From NCBI GenBank assembly GCA_963839095.1, contig CAWIUF010000013.1:62001-126000 (forward strand): 64,000 nt of DNA. The letters run 5' to 3'. This stretch comes from Palsa-504 sp963839095 (GTDB lineage Bacteria > Actinomycetota > Actinomycetes > Streptosporangiales > Streptosporangiaceae). A program made the translations under genes and the position numbers. The notes under the pieces were generated by a model. The model was not told the DNA's origin. It ran no database searches and worked only from the letters and a program-made list of their open reading frames with translations. Shown here one piece after another: positions 45,030 through 53,557 of this stretch. The number at the start of each line of letters is the position of its first letter. The first letter of the stretch is position 1.

Positions 45030-45794
45030 ATTGACTACGACGACGAACTGCGGCGACACAACGAGGTCCTGCGCCGGGCGTATGGCGTCCAGCCTCGTGA
45101 GCACGTCCTGGACATCGGCTGCGGCAGCGGGCAGACGACCCGTGAGGTCGCGCGGATGGCCCACGCTGGCAGCGCCCTGGGGGTCGACATCTCGGCGCCC
45201 GCCATCGAGCGGGCGCGCGAGCTGGCCGAGGCGCAGGGGGTACGCAACGTCGTCTTCGAGCAGGCCGACGCACAAGTCCACCGCTTTGCGCGGGAGCGTT
45301 TCGACCTGGCGGTCAGCCGGTTCGGCACGATGTTCTTCGGCGACCCGGTGGCCGCGTTCGCCAACATCGGCCGGGCGCTGCGCCCGGACGGGCGCCTGGT
45401 GATGATGGTCTGGCAGGCCCACGACCGCAACGAGTGGAACATGGCCATCCGCCGGGCCCTGGCCGGGACCGCGGGGGCGGCGGGCGTCCCCGCGGCAGCG
45501 CCGGATCCGTTCTCACTGGCCGATCCGGCGGCCGTGACCGAGATCCTGGAGGCGGCCGGGTTCGCCGGCGTCACCTTCACCGACGTCCGCCAGCCCATGT
45601 ACTTCGGCCCGGACGTGGCCACCGCCCTGGACTGGATCCGCGGCTTCGCGTGCACCAGCGAAGCACTCGACCGCCTGGATCCCGCGGACGCCGCCCGCGC
45701 GCTCGGGCGGCTGCGCGTGACGCTGGCCGAGCACAACGGCGGCAAGGGCGTCAGGTTCGATTCCCGGGCCTGGATCATCACCGCTCACCGCTGA
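45030..45794 (+). CDS. Class I SAM methyltransferase, start codon unclear
   Basis: About 254 aa. The N-terminal frame DYDDELRRHNEVLRRAYGV continues to motif I HVLDIGCGSGQTTREVARMA, then GVDISAPAIERARELAEAQG and FDLAVSRFGTMFFGDPVAAF, all normal. In this frame no ATG, GTG or TTG lies before DYDDEL; the only candidates are ATT 45030 or CTG 45048, and the frame is closed by TAG at 45018. Either an ATT start or a lost base explains it. The second codon-like Met at 45156 would remove motif I. Substrate unknown. It leads into the ABC exporter gene 32 nt downstream. Confidence 0.75.
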   Translation: MDYDDELRRHNEVLRRAYGVQPREHVLDIGCGSGQTTREVARMAHAGSALGVDISAPAIERARELAEAQGVRNVVFEQADAQVHRFARERFDLAVSRFGTMFFGDPVAAFANIGRALRPDGRLVMMVWQAHDRNEWNMAIRRALAGTAGAAGVPAAAPDPFSLADPAAVTEILEAAGFAGVTFTDVRQPMYFGPDVATALDWIRGFACTSEALDRLDPADAARALGRLRVTLAEHNGGKGVRFDSRAWIITAHR

Positions 45795-45826
45795 GCCTCA
45801 CAGCGCGGCGGTGCGATAGTGGACGG

Positions 45827-47722
45827 ATGACGACCAGGGGACCGCTGGCCGGGCCTGCCGCTGCGGCTGACGGCAAGGCGCCGGCGCACGCGGGGCGGGA
45901 CACCGCGCGGCGGGTGATACCGCTGTTCCGGCCGTACCGGGGGCAGGTCGCCCTGGTGATCGGGCTCATCGTGCTGACCTCGACGATCGGCATCGTCAAC
46001 CCGCTGCTCATCCAGGCCGTGTTCAACAAGGCGCTGTTCGTGCCGGGCGGCCCGCGGCTCGAGTTGCTGTATGTCCTGGTGGCCGTCATGGCCGCGGTGC
46101 CGATCGTCAACGGCGCCATCGGGATCCTGCAGACCTACGCGACGACCAAGGTCGGGCAGCTGGTCATGCGGGACCTGCGGGAGCGGCTCTACGCGCACCT
46201 GGAGACGCTGTCGCTGGCCTTCTTCACCGGCACCAAGACCGGCGAGATCCAGTCCCGGCTGGCCAACGACGTGGGCGGCGTCCAGACGGTGGTCACCACG
46301 ACCGCCTCGAGCATCCTGGCCAACGTCGTCATCTTCCTCTCGACCATCGTCGCGATGATCATCCTGTCCTGGCAGCTCACCATCGTGGCGGTCATCACCG
46401 TGCCCGCGTTCTTCTGGCTGACCAAGGCGGTCGGTGACCGGCGCCGCACGGTGTCGCGGTCGACGCAGGAGGCGCTGGCGGCGATGAGCGCCATCAGCGA
46501 GGAGACGCTGTCGGTGTCGGGGGTGCTGCTGGCGAAGGTGTTCGGGAACCAGGGGCGGGATATCGGCCGGTACCAGCGGGAGAACCAGCGGCTGGCCGAC
46601 CTCGAGGTGCGCCAGCAGATGATCGGCCAGGGGTTCTACGCCGTGGTCCAGGTGTTCCTGTCCATCACCCCGGCGGCCGTCTACCTCATCGCGGGGCTGC
46701 TGCTGGCGAACGGGCAGCCGGTCTCGGCGGGCACGATCGTGGCCTTCACCACGCTGCAGACCCGGCTGTACTTCCCGATCGGGCAGCTGCTCCAGGTGAC
46801 GGTCGAGCTCCGCTCGTCGCTGGCGCTGTTCGACCGGATCTTCGAGTACCTGGACCTGAAGCCGGACATCGTCGACGCGCCCGACGCGATCGACCTGCCG
46901 TCGGCGGCCGGCGGCGGGCGGGTGACGCTGCGCGACGTGCATTTCCGGTACTCCGGGGTTCCCGAGGACGCGCTGCGCGGGGTCAGCTTCGAGGCCGATC
47001 CGGGCCAGCTGGTGGCGCTGGTCGGGCCGAGCGGGGCCGGGAAGACCACGATCAGCTACCTCATCCCGCGGCTGTACGACGTCACCGGCGGGGCGATCGA
47101 GATCGACGGGGTCGACGTGCGGCGGGTCCGGCAGGCCTCGCTGGCCGGAACCATCGGGTTCGTGACCCAGGAGAGCTACCTGTTCCACGACACGATCCGG
47201 GCCAACCTGGAGTACGGCCGGCCCGGCGCGCCGCTGGCCGAGATCGAGGACGCGGCCCGGGCGGCGTACATCCACGACCGGATCATGGAGTTCCCGGACG
47301 GGTACGACACGACGGTGGGCGAGCGCGGCTACCGGCTGTCCGGCGGGGAGAAGCAGCGGCTGGCCATCGCCCGGGTGCTGCTGCACGACCCGCGGATCCT
47401 GATCCTCGACGAGGCGACGTCGGCGCTGGACACGGCCAGCGAGCGGGAGGTGCAGAAGGCGCTCGACGCGCTGATGGGGTCGCGGACCACGATCGCGATC
47501 GCGCACCGGCTGTCCACCATCGTCAACGCCGACGTGATCAACGTCATCGACGGCGGCAGCGTGGTGGAGTCGGGAACGCACCGGGAGCTGCTCGGGCGGC
47601 GCGGCCTGTACGCCGAGCTGTACAACGAGCAGTTCGAGGGCGGCCGGGTGCAGTGGTGCTGCGAGGGCGGCGACGTCATGGCCGACGGCAGCGTGCGGAA
47701 GCGGGAGACGCTGCCTGCCTAA
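45827..47722 (+). CDS. ABC exporter (TMD-NBD half transporter, MsbA-like)
   Basis: A 631-aa protein from ATG 45827. Six membrane helices precede residue 340 (LVIGLIVLTSTIGIVNPLLI among them). The ATPase has VALVGPSGAGKTTISYLIPR (Walker A), VTQESYLFH (Q loop), YRLSGGEKQRLAIARVLL, ILILDEATSALD (Walker B) and AIAHRLSTI (H loop). It functions as a homodimer or with a partner to export lipids, drugs or peptides. The only plausible partner nearby is none, so homodimer is likely. It converges on the truncated AraC gene and overlaps it by 4 nt. Confidence 0.88.
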   Translation: MTTRGPLAGPAAAADGKAPAHAGRDTARRVIPLFRPYRGQVALVIGLIVLTSTIGIVNPLLIQAVFNKALFVPGGPRLELLYVLVAVMAAVPIVNGAIGILQTYATTKVGQLVMRDLRERLYAHLETLSLAFFTGTKTGEIQSRLANDVGGVQTVVTTTASSILANVVIFLSTIVAMIILSWQLTIVAVITVPAFFWLTKAVGDRRRTVSRSTQEALAAMSAISEETLSVSGVLLAKVFGNQGRDIGRYQRENQRLADLEVRQQMIGQGFYAVVQVFLSITPAAVYLIAGLLLANGQPVSAGTIVAFTTLQTRLYFPIGQLLQVTVELRSSLALFDRIFEYLDLKPDIVDAPDAIDLPSAAGGGRVTLRDVHFRYSGVPEDALRGVSFEADPGQLVALVGPSGAGKTTISYLIPRLYDVTGGAIEIDGVDVRRVRQASLAGTIGFVTQESYLFHDTIRANLEYGRPGAPLAEIEDAARAAYIHDRIMEFPDGYDTTVGERGYRLSGGEKQRLAIARVLLHDPRILILDEATSALDTASEREVQKALDALMGSRTTIAIAHRLSTIVNADVINVIDGGSVVESGTHRELLGRRGLYAELYNEQFEGGRVQWCCEGGDVMADGSVRKRETLPA

Positions 47723-47949
47723 GTTAGCTGTCCCACTGGCACGCGGCGGAACGCCAGCTGCAGGGCGCGGACGGTGACGCAGGCCGCGGCGGCGATGTCG
47801 GTCGCGGCGATGTCCCGGTCGGGGTGCTCGTCGATGAACGCGATGGCACGCCGCACGGTTGCGCCGCCGCGCCGCACGGTCGCGGTGGACGCGTCGCGGC
47901 GGTCGCGGGGATCCGGTTCGAGTGTGGGGCCGGGGACTGTCGTAGCCAT
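47719..47949 (-). pseudogene. Truncated AraC-family regulator (copy of the gene at 54556-55542)
   Basis: From ATG 47949 the frame keeps the first codons (MATTVPGP) and the middle part of the intact paralogue (RDASTATVRRGGATVRRAIA, then FIDEHPDRDIAATDIAAAAC and VTVRALQLAFRR) and then ends after VPVGQLT. Most of the N-terminal ligand domain and the second HTH motif are gone. Each remaining segment matches the gene at 54556, so it is an internally deleted duplicate. Confidence 0.75.
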
Positions 47950-47977
47950 CGCCACCTCCTTCCGGGCGGTGCTGGGA

Positions 47978-48970
47978 TCAGGTGCGCAATGTCCGGCTGG
48001 GGGGTTCACCGAACCGGCGCTGGTAGGCCACGGCGAACTGGCCCGGGCTGGTCCACCCCCACCGGCGGGCCACCGCGGCGACGGTCACCCCGGTGGTCGC
48101 GTCGGCGTTCTGCAGTTCGGTGTACGCGCGCTCGAGCCGGACCGTCCGCAGGTGTCCCACCGGGGTGGTGTCGTAGTTGCGGCGGAACGCGTCCTGCAGC
48201 GCCCGGCCGGTCGTCCCGGCCGCCGCGGCGATGTCGGACAGGCTGACCGGCTGGTCTGCGTGTGCTTCGATGAACGCGGCCGCACGGCGCACGATAGCCA
48301 ACGGCACCCAGCCCGGACCGGCAGCATACTGCAAGGTCATGGCGGTATTCGGGAAGGTTTCCAGCATCGCCGCGGCCGCCATCCGGGTCAGCTCGTGGGC
48401 CATCAGCGGGCTGATCCCGGTCCTCCTGGCGGTGACCAGTTCCGCGCAGACGAACTTGGCCGTGCTAGCCCACATGGCCTGACGTCCCGCGGAGACGGGC
48501 GCCATCGCGTCGAATCGCAGGTCCGTCGCGGGCAGACTGGTCCGTTCCTCGGCCAGGGATCCGGCCACCGGCCACGGAACCCGCAGCAGCGCGAACCCGG
48601 CATCGATCTGGACGGCCACGGACGGCAGATTGGCGGACACCATGAACGCTCCGCCGACGGCGAAGCAATGCTCTTCCCTCGCCGCGGTGACGCTCCCGGA
48701 GCCGTGGGTGACCGTGACCGCGATCGGCGCGTCCGCGGGCTCCATGATGGCGTCGTACTCGAAGCCGCCGTAACGGAGCAGGCCCGCCTGCAGCCCGTCA
48801 ACCGAGGCCGAGCGCACTTCACCATCAACCCGGGCCGGATCAGCGCAGCGGAACAGGGCGGCGTGCTCCACGTAGAGCCGGCCGAGCAGGTCGGCAATCA
48901 GCTGCATGTCCTGGGACACCAGGTCGGCCCGCTCGACCGGCACCTCGGCGGGGGGCTGCTGGCTGTCCAT
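47978..48970 (-). CDS. AraC-family transcriptional regulator (copy of the gene at 55571-56566)
   Basis: 330 aa from ATG 48970. The N-terminal AraC-binding-like domain contains GLLRYGGFEYDAIMEPADAP and CFAVGGAFMVSANLPSVAVQ. The C-terminal double HTH is SLSDIAAAAGTTGRALQDAF and VTVAAVARRWGWTSPGQFAV, ending RRFGEPPSRTLRT. About 80 percent of residues match the second copy by eye. It is followed by the truncated AraC relic, in the same order as the intact pair. Target gene and ligand unknown. Confidence 0.85.
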   Translation of the reverse strand: MDSQQPPAEVPVERADLVSQDMQLIADLLGRLYVEHAALFRCADPARVDGEVRSASVDGLQAGLLRYGGFEYDAIMEPADAPIAVTVTHGSGSVTAAREEHCFAVGGAFMVSANLPSVAVQIDAGFALLRVPWPVAGSLAEERTSLPATDLRFDAMAPVSAGRQAMWASTAKFVCAELVTARRTGISPLMAHELTRMAAAAMLETFPNTAMTLQYAAGPGWVPLAIVRRAAAFIEAHADQPVSLSDIAAAAGTTGRALQDAFRRNYDTTPVGHLRTVRLERAYTELQNADATTGVTVAAVARRWGWTSPGQFAVAYQRRFGEPPSRTLRT

Positions 48971-49018
48971 CGCGCCGCACCTTCTTTCGCGGCCGTCACC
49001 TAATGGGGTCGCAGGCAT

Positions 49019-49038
49019 ACGAAGAGCTTATATCGCAA
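49019..49038 (-). promoter_or_regulatory. Conserved upstream element of AraC gene, copy 1
   Basis: ACGAAGAGCTTATATCGCAA at 49019-49038 is identical to 56612-56631 upstream of the paralogue. On the coding (minus) strand it contains TATAAG, a possible -10. It lies about 50 nt before the ATG in both copies. Conservation in noncoding DNA suggests a promoter or autoregulatory site. Confidence 0.55.
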
Positions 49039-49058
49039 CTGAAAACTAGCGGGAGCTT

Positions 49059-49187
49059 CTAACGGTCAGCCTGGAAGGCCTGGATCGCGAGGGCGGCGAA
49101 GCGCCGGGAGGCGGCGACCCGGGCGGCCGGCGAGGTGGCGGGCGAGGTGTTCGGCCGGATCGTGCTCGTGCCCTCGCGTCGGTCTGA
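49059..49187 (-). pseudogene. C-terminal coding remnant, family unknown
   Basis: A minus-strand frame of 42 codons with no start ends AARVAASRRFAALAIQAFQA then DR and a TAG at 49059-49061. The even Ala/Arg helix and normal stop look like the tail of a lost gene, perhaps a regulator. No upstream match was seen. Confidence 0.3.
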
Positions 49188-49209
49188 CCAGGGGATATGA
49201 GGCCAGGGT

Positions 49210-49488
49210 AGGGATAACCCTAAGATCGCTCAGGGGGTGTACCAGGGTGGGATCCGGGGGTGATCCCGATCGACGGGAGGCGCTGGCAGCGGCAGTCTTG
49301 AATCAAGAAAGCAACCGCTCAGCAGCACAGGAGACCGATCACCATGCCCGCCATCCTCGCCCTCGTCCTCGCCGCCATCGTCGCCGTCGCGGTCCTCGGC
49401 TTCTTCATCCACGTGCTGTTCTCGCCGTGGCTGCTGGTGGCCGTCGCCTGCATCGCCTTCATCAAGTTCCGGCCGCGCAGCTCCCGTC
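49210..49488 (+). repeat. Direct repeat, copy 2 (leader plus small membrane protein gene)
   Basis: Second copy of the unit at 44722-45001, same orientation, about 4.5 kb downstream. The first AGGGATAACCCT starts at 49210 and the two align through the coding part to about 49488. After that the copies differ completely. Confidence 0.85.
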
Positions 49489-49703
49489 GTAGTCAGCTGC
49501 GAGCGCCTCACGTCACGTCCAGGCAGCGCCGATCCCAGCCTAGCTTCCGGGTTACTGGCCCAGGCGGCCGTCGATGCGCTCGCGGAGGAGGTCGGCGTGG
49601 CCCAGGTGGCGGGCGTACTCCCCGATCATCCCGGTCAGGATCTCGCGCAGGGACATGGCACCGCCGCCGCTGCCGTGCTTATTGGCGGGATCGTCAGCGG
49701 TGA
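49344..49703 (+). CDS. Small membrane protein, copy 2, with read-through tail
   Basis: From ATG 49344 residues 1-45 match copy 1 almost exactly (MPAILALVLAAIVAVAVLGF then FIHVLFSPWLLVAVACIAFI then KFRP). The basic tail is RSSRR, and here an indel removes the expected stop (a TAG at 49490-49492 is one base out of frame), so the frame runs to 49703. The last 70 residues lie antisense to the DinB gene and are probably not native. The functional product is likely about 50 aa. Confidence 0.6.
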   Translation: MPAILALVLAAIVAVAVLGFFIHVLFSPWLLVAVACIAFIKFRPRSSRRSQLRAPHVTSRQRRSQPSFRVTGPGGRRCARGGGRRGPGGGRTPRSSRSGSRAGTWHRRRCRAYWRDRQR

Positions 49704-50133
49704 TGTCGAGGCTGGGGGCCGCGGCCACGAACTGGGTGGCGAAGTCCGCCTCGGCCCGCCACGCGTCCCAGGCCTCGGCGACCACCCGGGGGTCGGGGAC
49801 GGCGCCGTTGAAGTCGCCGTCGGGGTCGGCGGGCGAGGTGAACAGGCGGGGGACGTCCTGGCCGGCCATCAGCACCCGGAACGTCCCGCGCTCGACTTCG
49901 GCGAGGTGCCGGACCAGGCCTAGCAGTGACATCGTGGACGGCTCAACCGAACGGCGGGCCATGGCCTCCGCGTCGAGGCCCGCGCACTTCAGTTCCAGCG
50001 TGAGGCGCAGGCAGCGTAGATCTTCTGACAGCGTGGCGCGTTCGTCGCCGAGCCGGATCCGGTGCTCACGGGGGTCGTCGTCGGACGGCTTGCCATCGGC
50101 GGTGAACATGTCGGCTCGGCGGGTCGTGGTCAT
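49552..50133 (-). CDS. DinB/DUF664-type mycothiol-dependent protein
   Basis: 193 aa. The DinB four-helix core is visible, with MSLLGLVRHLAEVERGTFRV (first metal His) and GGAMSLREILTGMIGEYARH then LGHADLLRERIDGRLGQ (second and third His). Matches the DUF664/DinB_2 group that uses mycothiol in actinomycetes. Monocistronic. Substrate unknown. Confidence 0.85.
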   Translation of the reverse strand: MTTTRRADMFTADGKPSDDDPREHRIRLGDERATLSEDLRCLRLTLELKCAGLDAEAMARRSVEPSTMSLLGLVRHLAEVERGTFRVLMAGQDVPRLFTSPADPDGDFNGAVPDPRVVAEAWDAWRAEADFATQFVAAAPSLDITADDPANKHGSGGGAMSLREILTGMIGEYARHLGHADLLRERIDGRLGQ

Positions 50134-50175
50134 GGGCGTTATCTTCGGCCCACGGACGGGGCGGCGGCAACGGAT

Positions 50176-50808
50176 TTAGGGGGACGCCACCCGTTCGGTA
50201 CCTTCGTTTTTCAGGATGAATAGCGGGATCGTGCGGTGCGTGATCGGGCCGATCAGGGCGGCGTACAGGACCGTCCCGACGCCGACCGATCCCCCGAGCA
50301 GCCAGCCGGCGGCCAGGACGGTCACCTCGATGAGGGTCCGGACGACACGGATCTGGTGGCCGCGGGCGGCGATGGCCGTGGTCAGGCCGTCGCGGGGGCC
50401 GGGGCCGAAGCCGGCCCCGATGTAGAGGCCGGTGGCCAGGCCGTTGAGGACGACGCCGGCGACGAGCATGATCGCCTGCCAGGCCAGGTGATGCTGGGCG
50501 GGGACCAGCCAGACGGTGGCGTTGATGACCAGGCCCACGATGACGGAGTTGGCCAGGGTGCCGAGGCCGGGGCGGGCGCGCAGCGGGATCCACAGGAGCA
50601 GGACGAAGACGCTGGCGATGATCGCCCAGGTTCCGACCTGGCCGCCCAAGGTCCGGGCGAGGCCCTGGTGCAGGACGTCCCAGGGGTCGACGCCCAGGTT
50701 GGCCTGCAGGATCAGGCCGCTGCTGACGCCGTAGGCGACGAGGCCGGTGAGCAGCATGGCCGATCGCGTGGCCAGACGGTCTTTCGGCAGCGGGAGCAGC
50801 AGGCGCAT
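50176..50808 (-). CDS. YczE-like membrane protein
   Basis: A 210-aa protein from ATG 50808 with five or six membrane segments, including AMLLTGLVAYGVSSGLILQA then LGVDPWDVLHQGLA, and FGPGPRDGLTTAIAARG. These are the conserved YczE/YyaS features. It diverges from a MocR-type regulator, a known pairing. Likely a transporter or sensor with a role in pyridoxal-related or amino-acid metabolism, unproven. Confidence 0.85.
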   Translation of the reverse strand: MRLLLPLPKDRLATRSAMLLTGLVAYGVSSGLILQANLGVDPWDVLHQGLARTLGGQVGTWAIIASVFVLLLWIPLRARPGLGTLANSVIVGLVINATVWLVPAQHHLAWQAIMLVAGVVLNGLATGLYIGAGFGPGPRDGLTTAIAARGHQIRVVRTLIEVTVLAAGWLLGGSVGVGTVLYAALIGPITHRTIPLFILKNEGTERVASP

Positions 50809-50825
50809 AGGTTCACTGTAGGAAA

Positions 50826-50851
50826 ATTGGTCTGCCGATGACCAGACCAAT
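50826..50851. promoter_or_regulatory. MocR operator between YczE and MocR genes
   Basis: ATTGGTCTG at 50826-50834 and CAGACCAAT at 50843-50851 form a perfect 9-bp inverted repeat with an 8-nt centre, followed by TATAGG, a -10-like box. The MocR ATG is 15 nt downstream and the YczE start 18 nt upstream, so binding controls both. Confidence 0.75.
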
Positions 50852-50865
50852 ATAGGTTTGCTGGT

Positions 50866-52245
50866 ATGGCTGACGTCGCGCGGCTGGCCGCGCAGCTATC
50901 GCCGGCGCTGGGACGCCGTTCGACCTACCTTGACCTGGCGGACGGTTTGCGGACCCTGATCCTGGACGGCCGGCTGGTGGCGGGTGAGCAGCTGCCACCG
51001 CAGCGGACGCTGGCGGCGGCGCTGCAGGTGAGCCGGGCGACGGTGGTGTCGTCGCTGACGCTGCTGCAGGCCGAGGGATTCCTGGCCGCGCGCCAGGGCA
51101 GCGGGACCACGGTGTCGATGCCGCCTGATCGGGTGGACCGGCCGGACGAGCCGGCCTGGGAGGCACCGGGCGGTGCGGCCGTCATCGACCTGTCCATCGC
51201 CGTGCTTCCGGCGCCGGGCCAGGTGGTGGCGGCGGCGGGGCGCGCGGCGGAGAGGCTGAGCGCGTTCGTCTCGGGACCGGGGCTGCATCCGCTCGGTATC
51301 CCGGAGCTGCGGGCGGCACTGGCGGCCCGGCTGAGCTCGCGCGGGCTGCCGACTTCGGCCGATCAGATCCTGGTGACGCAAGGGGCCTTGCACGGCTGGG
51401 ACCTGGTCTTGCGGGCGTTCAGCGGGCCGGGCGGCCGGGTGCTGATCGAGCAGCCTAGCTATCCGGCCGCGATCGACGCCGTGCGCGCGCACCACGGGCG
51501 GCCGCAGCCGGTGGCGGTGACGGCGGACGGGTGGCAGTGGCCGTCGGGGCTCTCTGGTTCGGCCGATATTGCCTACTTCGTACCGGACTTCCAGAATCCG
51601 ACCGGGCATCTGGCTTCTGACAGCTCGCGGCGGGAGCTGGTCAGGCGGACGCTCGGCATGCTGCTCGTGGTGGACGAGACGTGCGCTGAGCTGGGCTCTT
51701 CGTGTACTCCTACGGCGGCGCTTGACCGGCGGATCCTGACGATCGGGACGCTGTCGAAGCTGGTGTGGGCGGGGCTGCGGATCGGGTGGGTACGGGGGCC
51801 GCGCGAGGTGATCAGCCGGCTGGCGGCGGCGCGGTCGAGCCAGGATGTCGCGCCGCCGGTGCTGGAGCAGCTGCTCGCGCTGGAGCTCATGGGTGACCTG
51901 GATGTTATTCGCGACAGCAGGCGGGCGTTGCTGGGGCAGCGGCGGGCGTTGGCGGTGGCGGAGGTTCGGGGGGCCGGATGGGAGGTGGCGGAGCCTGCGG
52001 GCGGGCTGTTCTTGTGGGCTTTCCTGAACGGTGCCAGCAGCACGCGGCTGTCGCTGGCGGCGCGGGCGCGGGGGGTGCGGATCCCGCCGGGGACCCGGTA
52101 TTCGGCGAGCGGGACCCATGATCATTATTTCCGGGTGCCGGTTACCTGTCCCCCGGCGACACTGGCGGAGGCCATCCGGCGGATCACGGAGGCGGCGCCG
52201 GCCGGGCGGGTGCGTTCCGGGCGGACGCCGGTCTGGACGGTCTGA
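50866..52245 (+). CDS. MocR-type GntR regulator fused to PLP aminotransferase domain
   Basis: 459 aa. The N-terminal GntR wHTH is YLDLADGLRTLILDGRLVAG with LAAALQVSRATVVSSLTLLQ. The rest is a fold-type I aminotransferase domain: HPLGIPELRAALAARL, YFVPDFQNPTGH (PLP-binding), VVDETCAEL, and the Lys in TIGTLSKLVWAGLRIGW. MocR proteins usually sense PLP and an amine or amino acid, and control a neighbouring gene, here the YczE-like protein. Confidence 0.9.
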   Translation: MADVARLAAQLSPALGRRSTYLDLADGLRTLILDGRLVAGEQLPPQRTLAAALQVSRATVVSSLTLLQAEGFLAARQGSGTTVSMPPDRVDRPDEPAWEAPGGAAVIDLSIAVLPAPGQVVAAAGRAAERLSAFVSGPGLHPLGIPELRAALAARLSSRGLPTSADQILVTQGALHGWDLVLRAFSGPGGRVLIEQPSYPAAIDAVRAHHGRPQPVAVTADGWQWPSGLSGSADIAYFVPDFQNPTGHLASDSSRRELVRRTLGMLLVVDETCAELGSSCTPTAALDRRILTIGTLSKLVWAGLRIGWVRGPREVISRLAAARSSQDVAPPVLEQLLALELMGDLDVIRDSRRALLGQRRALAVAEVRGAGWEVAEPAGGLFLWAFLNGASSTRLSLAARARGVRIPPGTRYSASGTHDHYFRVPVTCPPATLAEAIRRITEAAPAGRVRSGRTPVWTV

Positions 52246-52249
52246 CGGC

Positions 52250-52835
52250 TTATCCGGCTGGCTTGGACCAGATGGTGCGCAGCGGTTCGAGGCCTTCGGC
52301 TACGTAGCGGGCGATCGGGTGGACGCCGCCGTCGAGGTACCACTGTTCGAGGGCGCCGAAGTAGCCGAAGACCAGGGCGTTGGCGGCTACGCGGGCCTGG
52401 GTCTCGGTGAGGTGGCCGCCGGTCATCATCAGCGGGGCGATGCGCTGGCTGGCGCGGTCGAGGGCGGCGCAGGCGGCCATGCGTACCGAGGGTTCCTGGA
52501 AGAAGTAGCGGACCCGGCGCCAGGGGCCTTTGCTGGCTTGGTCCGGCGCCGCCTCGTAGCTGAGCACGGCCTGGAGGAGGCTGCCGACGGGGTCGTTCGA
52601 CGTCCAGGATGTCTTTGACTGCCTCGGGGCTCCAGCTGTCGAACTCGTCGGCGACGATGAGCCCTTCCTTGGTGCCGAAGTAGCGGTACACCGAGCTGGG
52701 CGACACTTCGGCGGCGGCGGCGATCTCCTCGATCGTGACGGCGTCGAAGCCGCGCTCGTCGAACAGGTCGAGCGCCTTCTCCTGGATCGTGCGCATGGCG
52801 TTGATCCGCCAGCGTTCGCGTAGCCCGGTTGCCAT
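52250..52835 (-). CDS. TetR-family repressor with a frameshift
   Basis: From ATG 52835 the HTH is RTIQEKALDLFDERGFDAVT followed by IEEIAAAAEVSPSSVYRYFG. At about 52600, after AVKDILD, a surplus base shifts the frame; the correct continuation is SNDPVGSLLQAVLSYEAAPD, then YFFQEPSVRMAACAALDRAS and IARYVAEGLEPLRTIWSKPA to the stop at 52250. Corrected length is about 194 aa, normal for TetR. It diverges from the small membrane protein gene at 52928 over a strong operator. Confidence 0.8.
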
Positions 52836-52869
52836 GGGCCGAGGGTAGCAGACAGCTGCGCTCTACTGG

Positions 52870-52943
52870 AAAGTGACTGTCTAAAGCGTTTGACTGTCTG
52901 GTTAGCCCGATCGTAGAGTCACTGTCTATGAGACAGTCACTTT
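52870..52943. promoter_or_regulatory. TetR operator array overlapping the start of the divergent gene
   Basis: AAAGTGACTGTCT (52870-52882) pairs with its exact reverse complement AGACAGTCACTTT (52931-52943). ACTGTCT also occurs at 52893-52899 and 52921-52927, and ACTGTCT-ATG-AGACAGT is a 17-bp palindrome centred on the start codon at 52928. Repressor bound here would block both promoters and the first codons of the membrane protein gene. Confidence 0.85.
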
Positions 52944-53407
52944 CTGAAAATCGGTCCCGCTACTTCTCTTCGCCGGAGACGGCGACCCGGAACTGGCGGG
53001 CGGCGGGCCGCGTCGTGCGGCTGGCGGTCGCGCTGTCGGCGGTGCTCGCGGTCGCGGCGATCATCGACCAGGCGGGCGGCCGCAGCCTCGCCGGTCACGT
53101 CACCGAGATGTACGCGCCGTACGGGAAGCGGCCCGATCCGGGGCTGATTTACGGGCTCGTGTACGCCGTGGCCGCGGTCGGGGCGCTGCTCTGGCTGCCC
53201 GTGCTGCGGGCGGTGCGGTCGCGGCGGCGGTCGGCGGCGGTGCTGGCCGTGGTCGTGACGGTGGTTACCGCGGGACTCGCGCTGCTCCTGTTCGTGTCGT
53301 CCGAGTACGGATCGCGGATCTTCCCGCCGTTGTGGGGCATCCTGGCTCTCCTGCCGGCCGCCGCCGGGGCTCTGGCGGTCGGGCTGCTCCGCCGCGCGGC
53401 TCCATGA
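52928..53407 (+). CDS. Small membrane protein under TetR control
   Basis: A 159-aa protein with about four hydrophobic segments (LAVALSAVLAVAAIIDQ, IYGLVYAVAAVGALLWLPVL, AVLAVVVTVVTAGLALLLFV, LWGILALLPAAAGALAVGLL). The N-terminal 27 residues are polar. The ATG lies inside the palindromic operator. No domain recognised; position next to TetR suggests an inducible membrane protein, perhaps in drug or envelope stress. Confidence 0.75.
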   Translation: MRQSLSENRSRYFSSPETATRNWRAAGRVVRLAVALSAVLAVAAIIDQAGGRSLAGHVTEMYAPYGKRPDPGLIYGLVYAVAAVGALLWLPVLRAVRSRRRSAAVLAVVVTVVTAGLALLLFVSSEYGSRIFPPLWGILALLPAAAGALAVGLLRRAAP

Positions 53408-53557
53408 CCCGACCAGGCCTTTCAAGTTTCCTGGTACGCGCGGGAATGACCGGCGCGATGACGGGAAGAGGGGACGCGCTCGGTCCCGCTTCCGGGTAAT
53501 CGTGGCTGCCCGGCCCCGTCGGCCTGGGCAGGCCTGGCATGTAACGGAAGGCTGGTC

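Noticed and set aside
11045..50199. Shared string GCCACCCGTTCGGTACCT at 11045-11062 and 50182-50199 considered as an att-like repeat
   Set aside because: One copy lies within the coding end of the YczE-like gene, the flanks differ, no integrase is present, and an 18-mer match in a GC-biased 64-kb window is plausible by chance.
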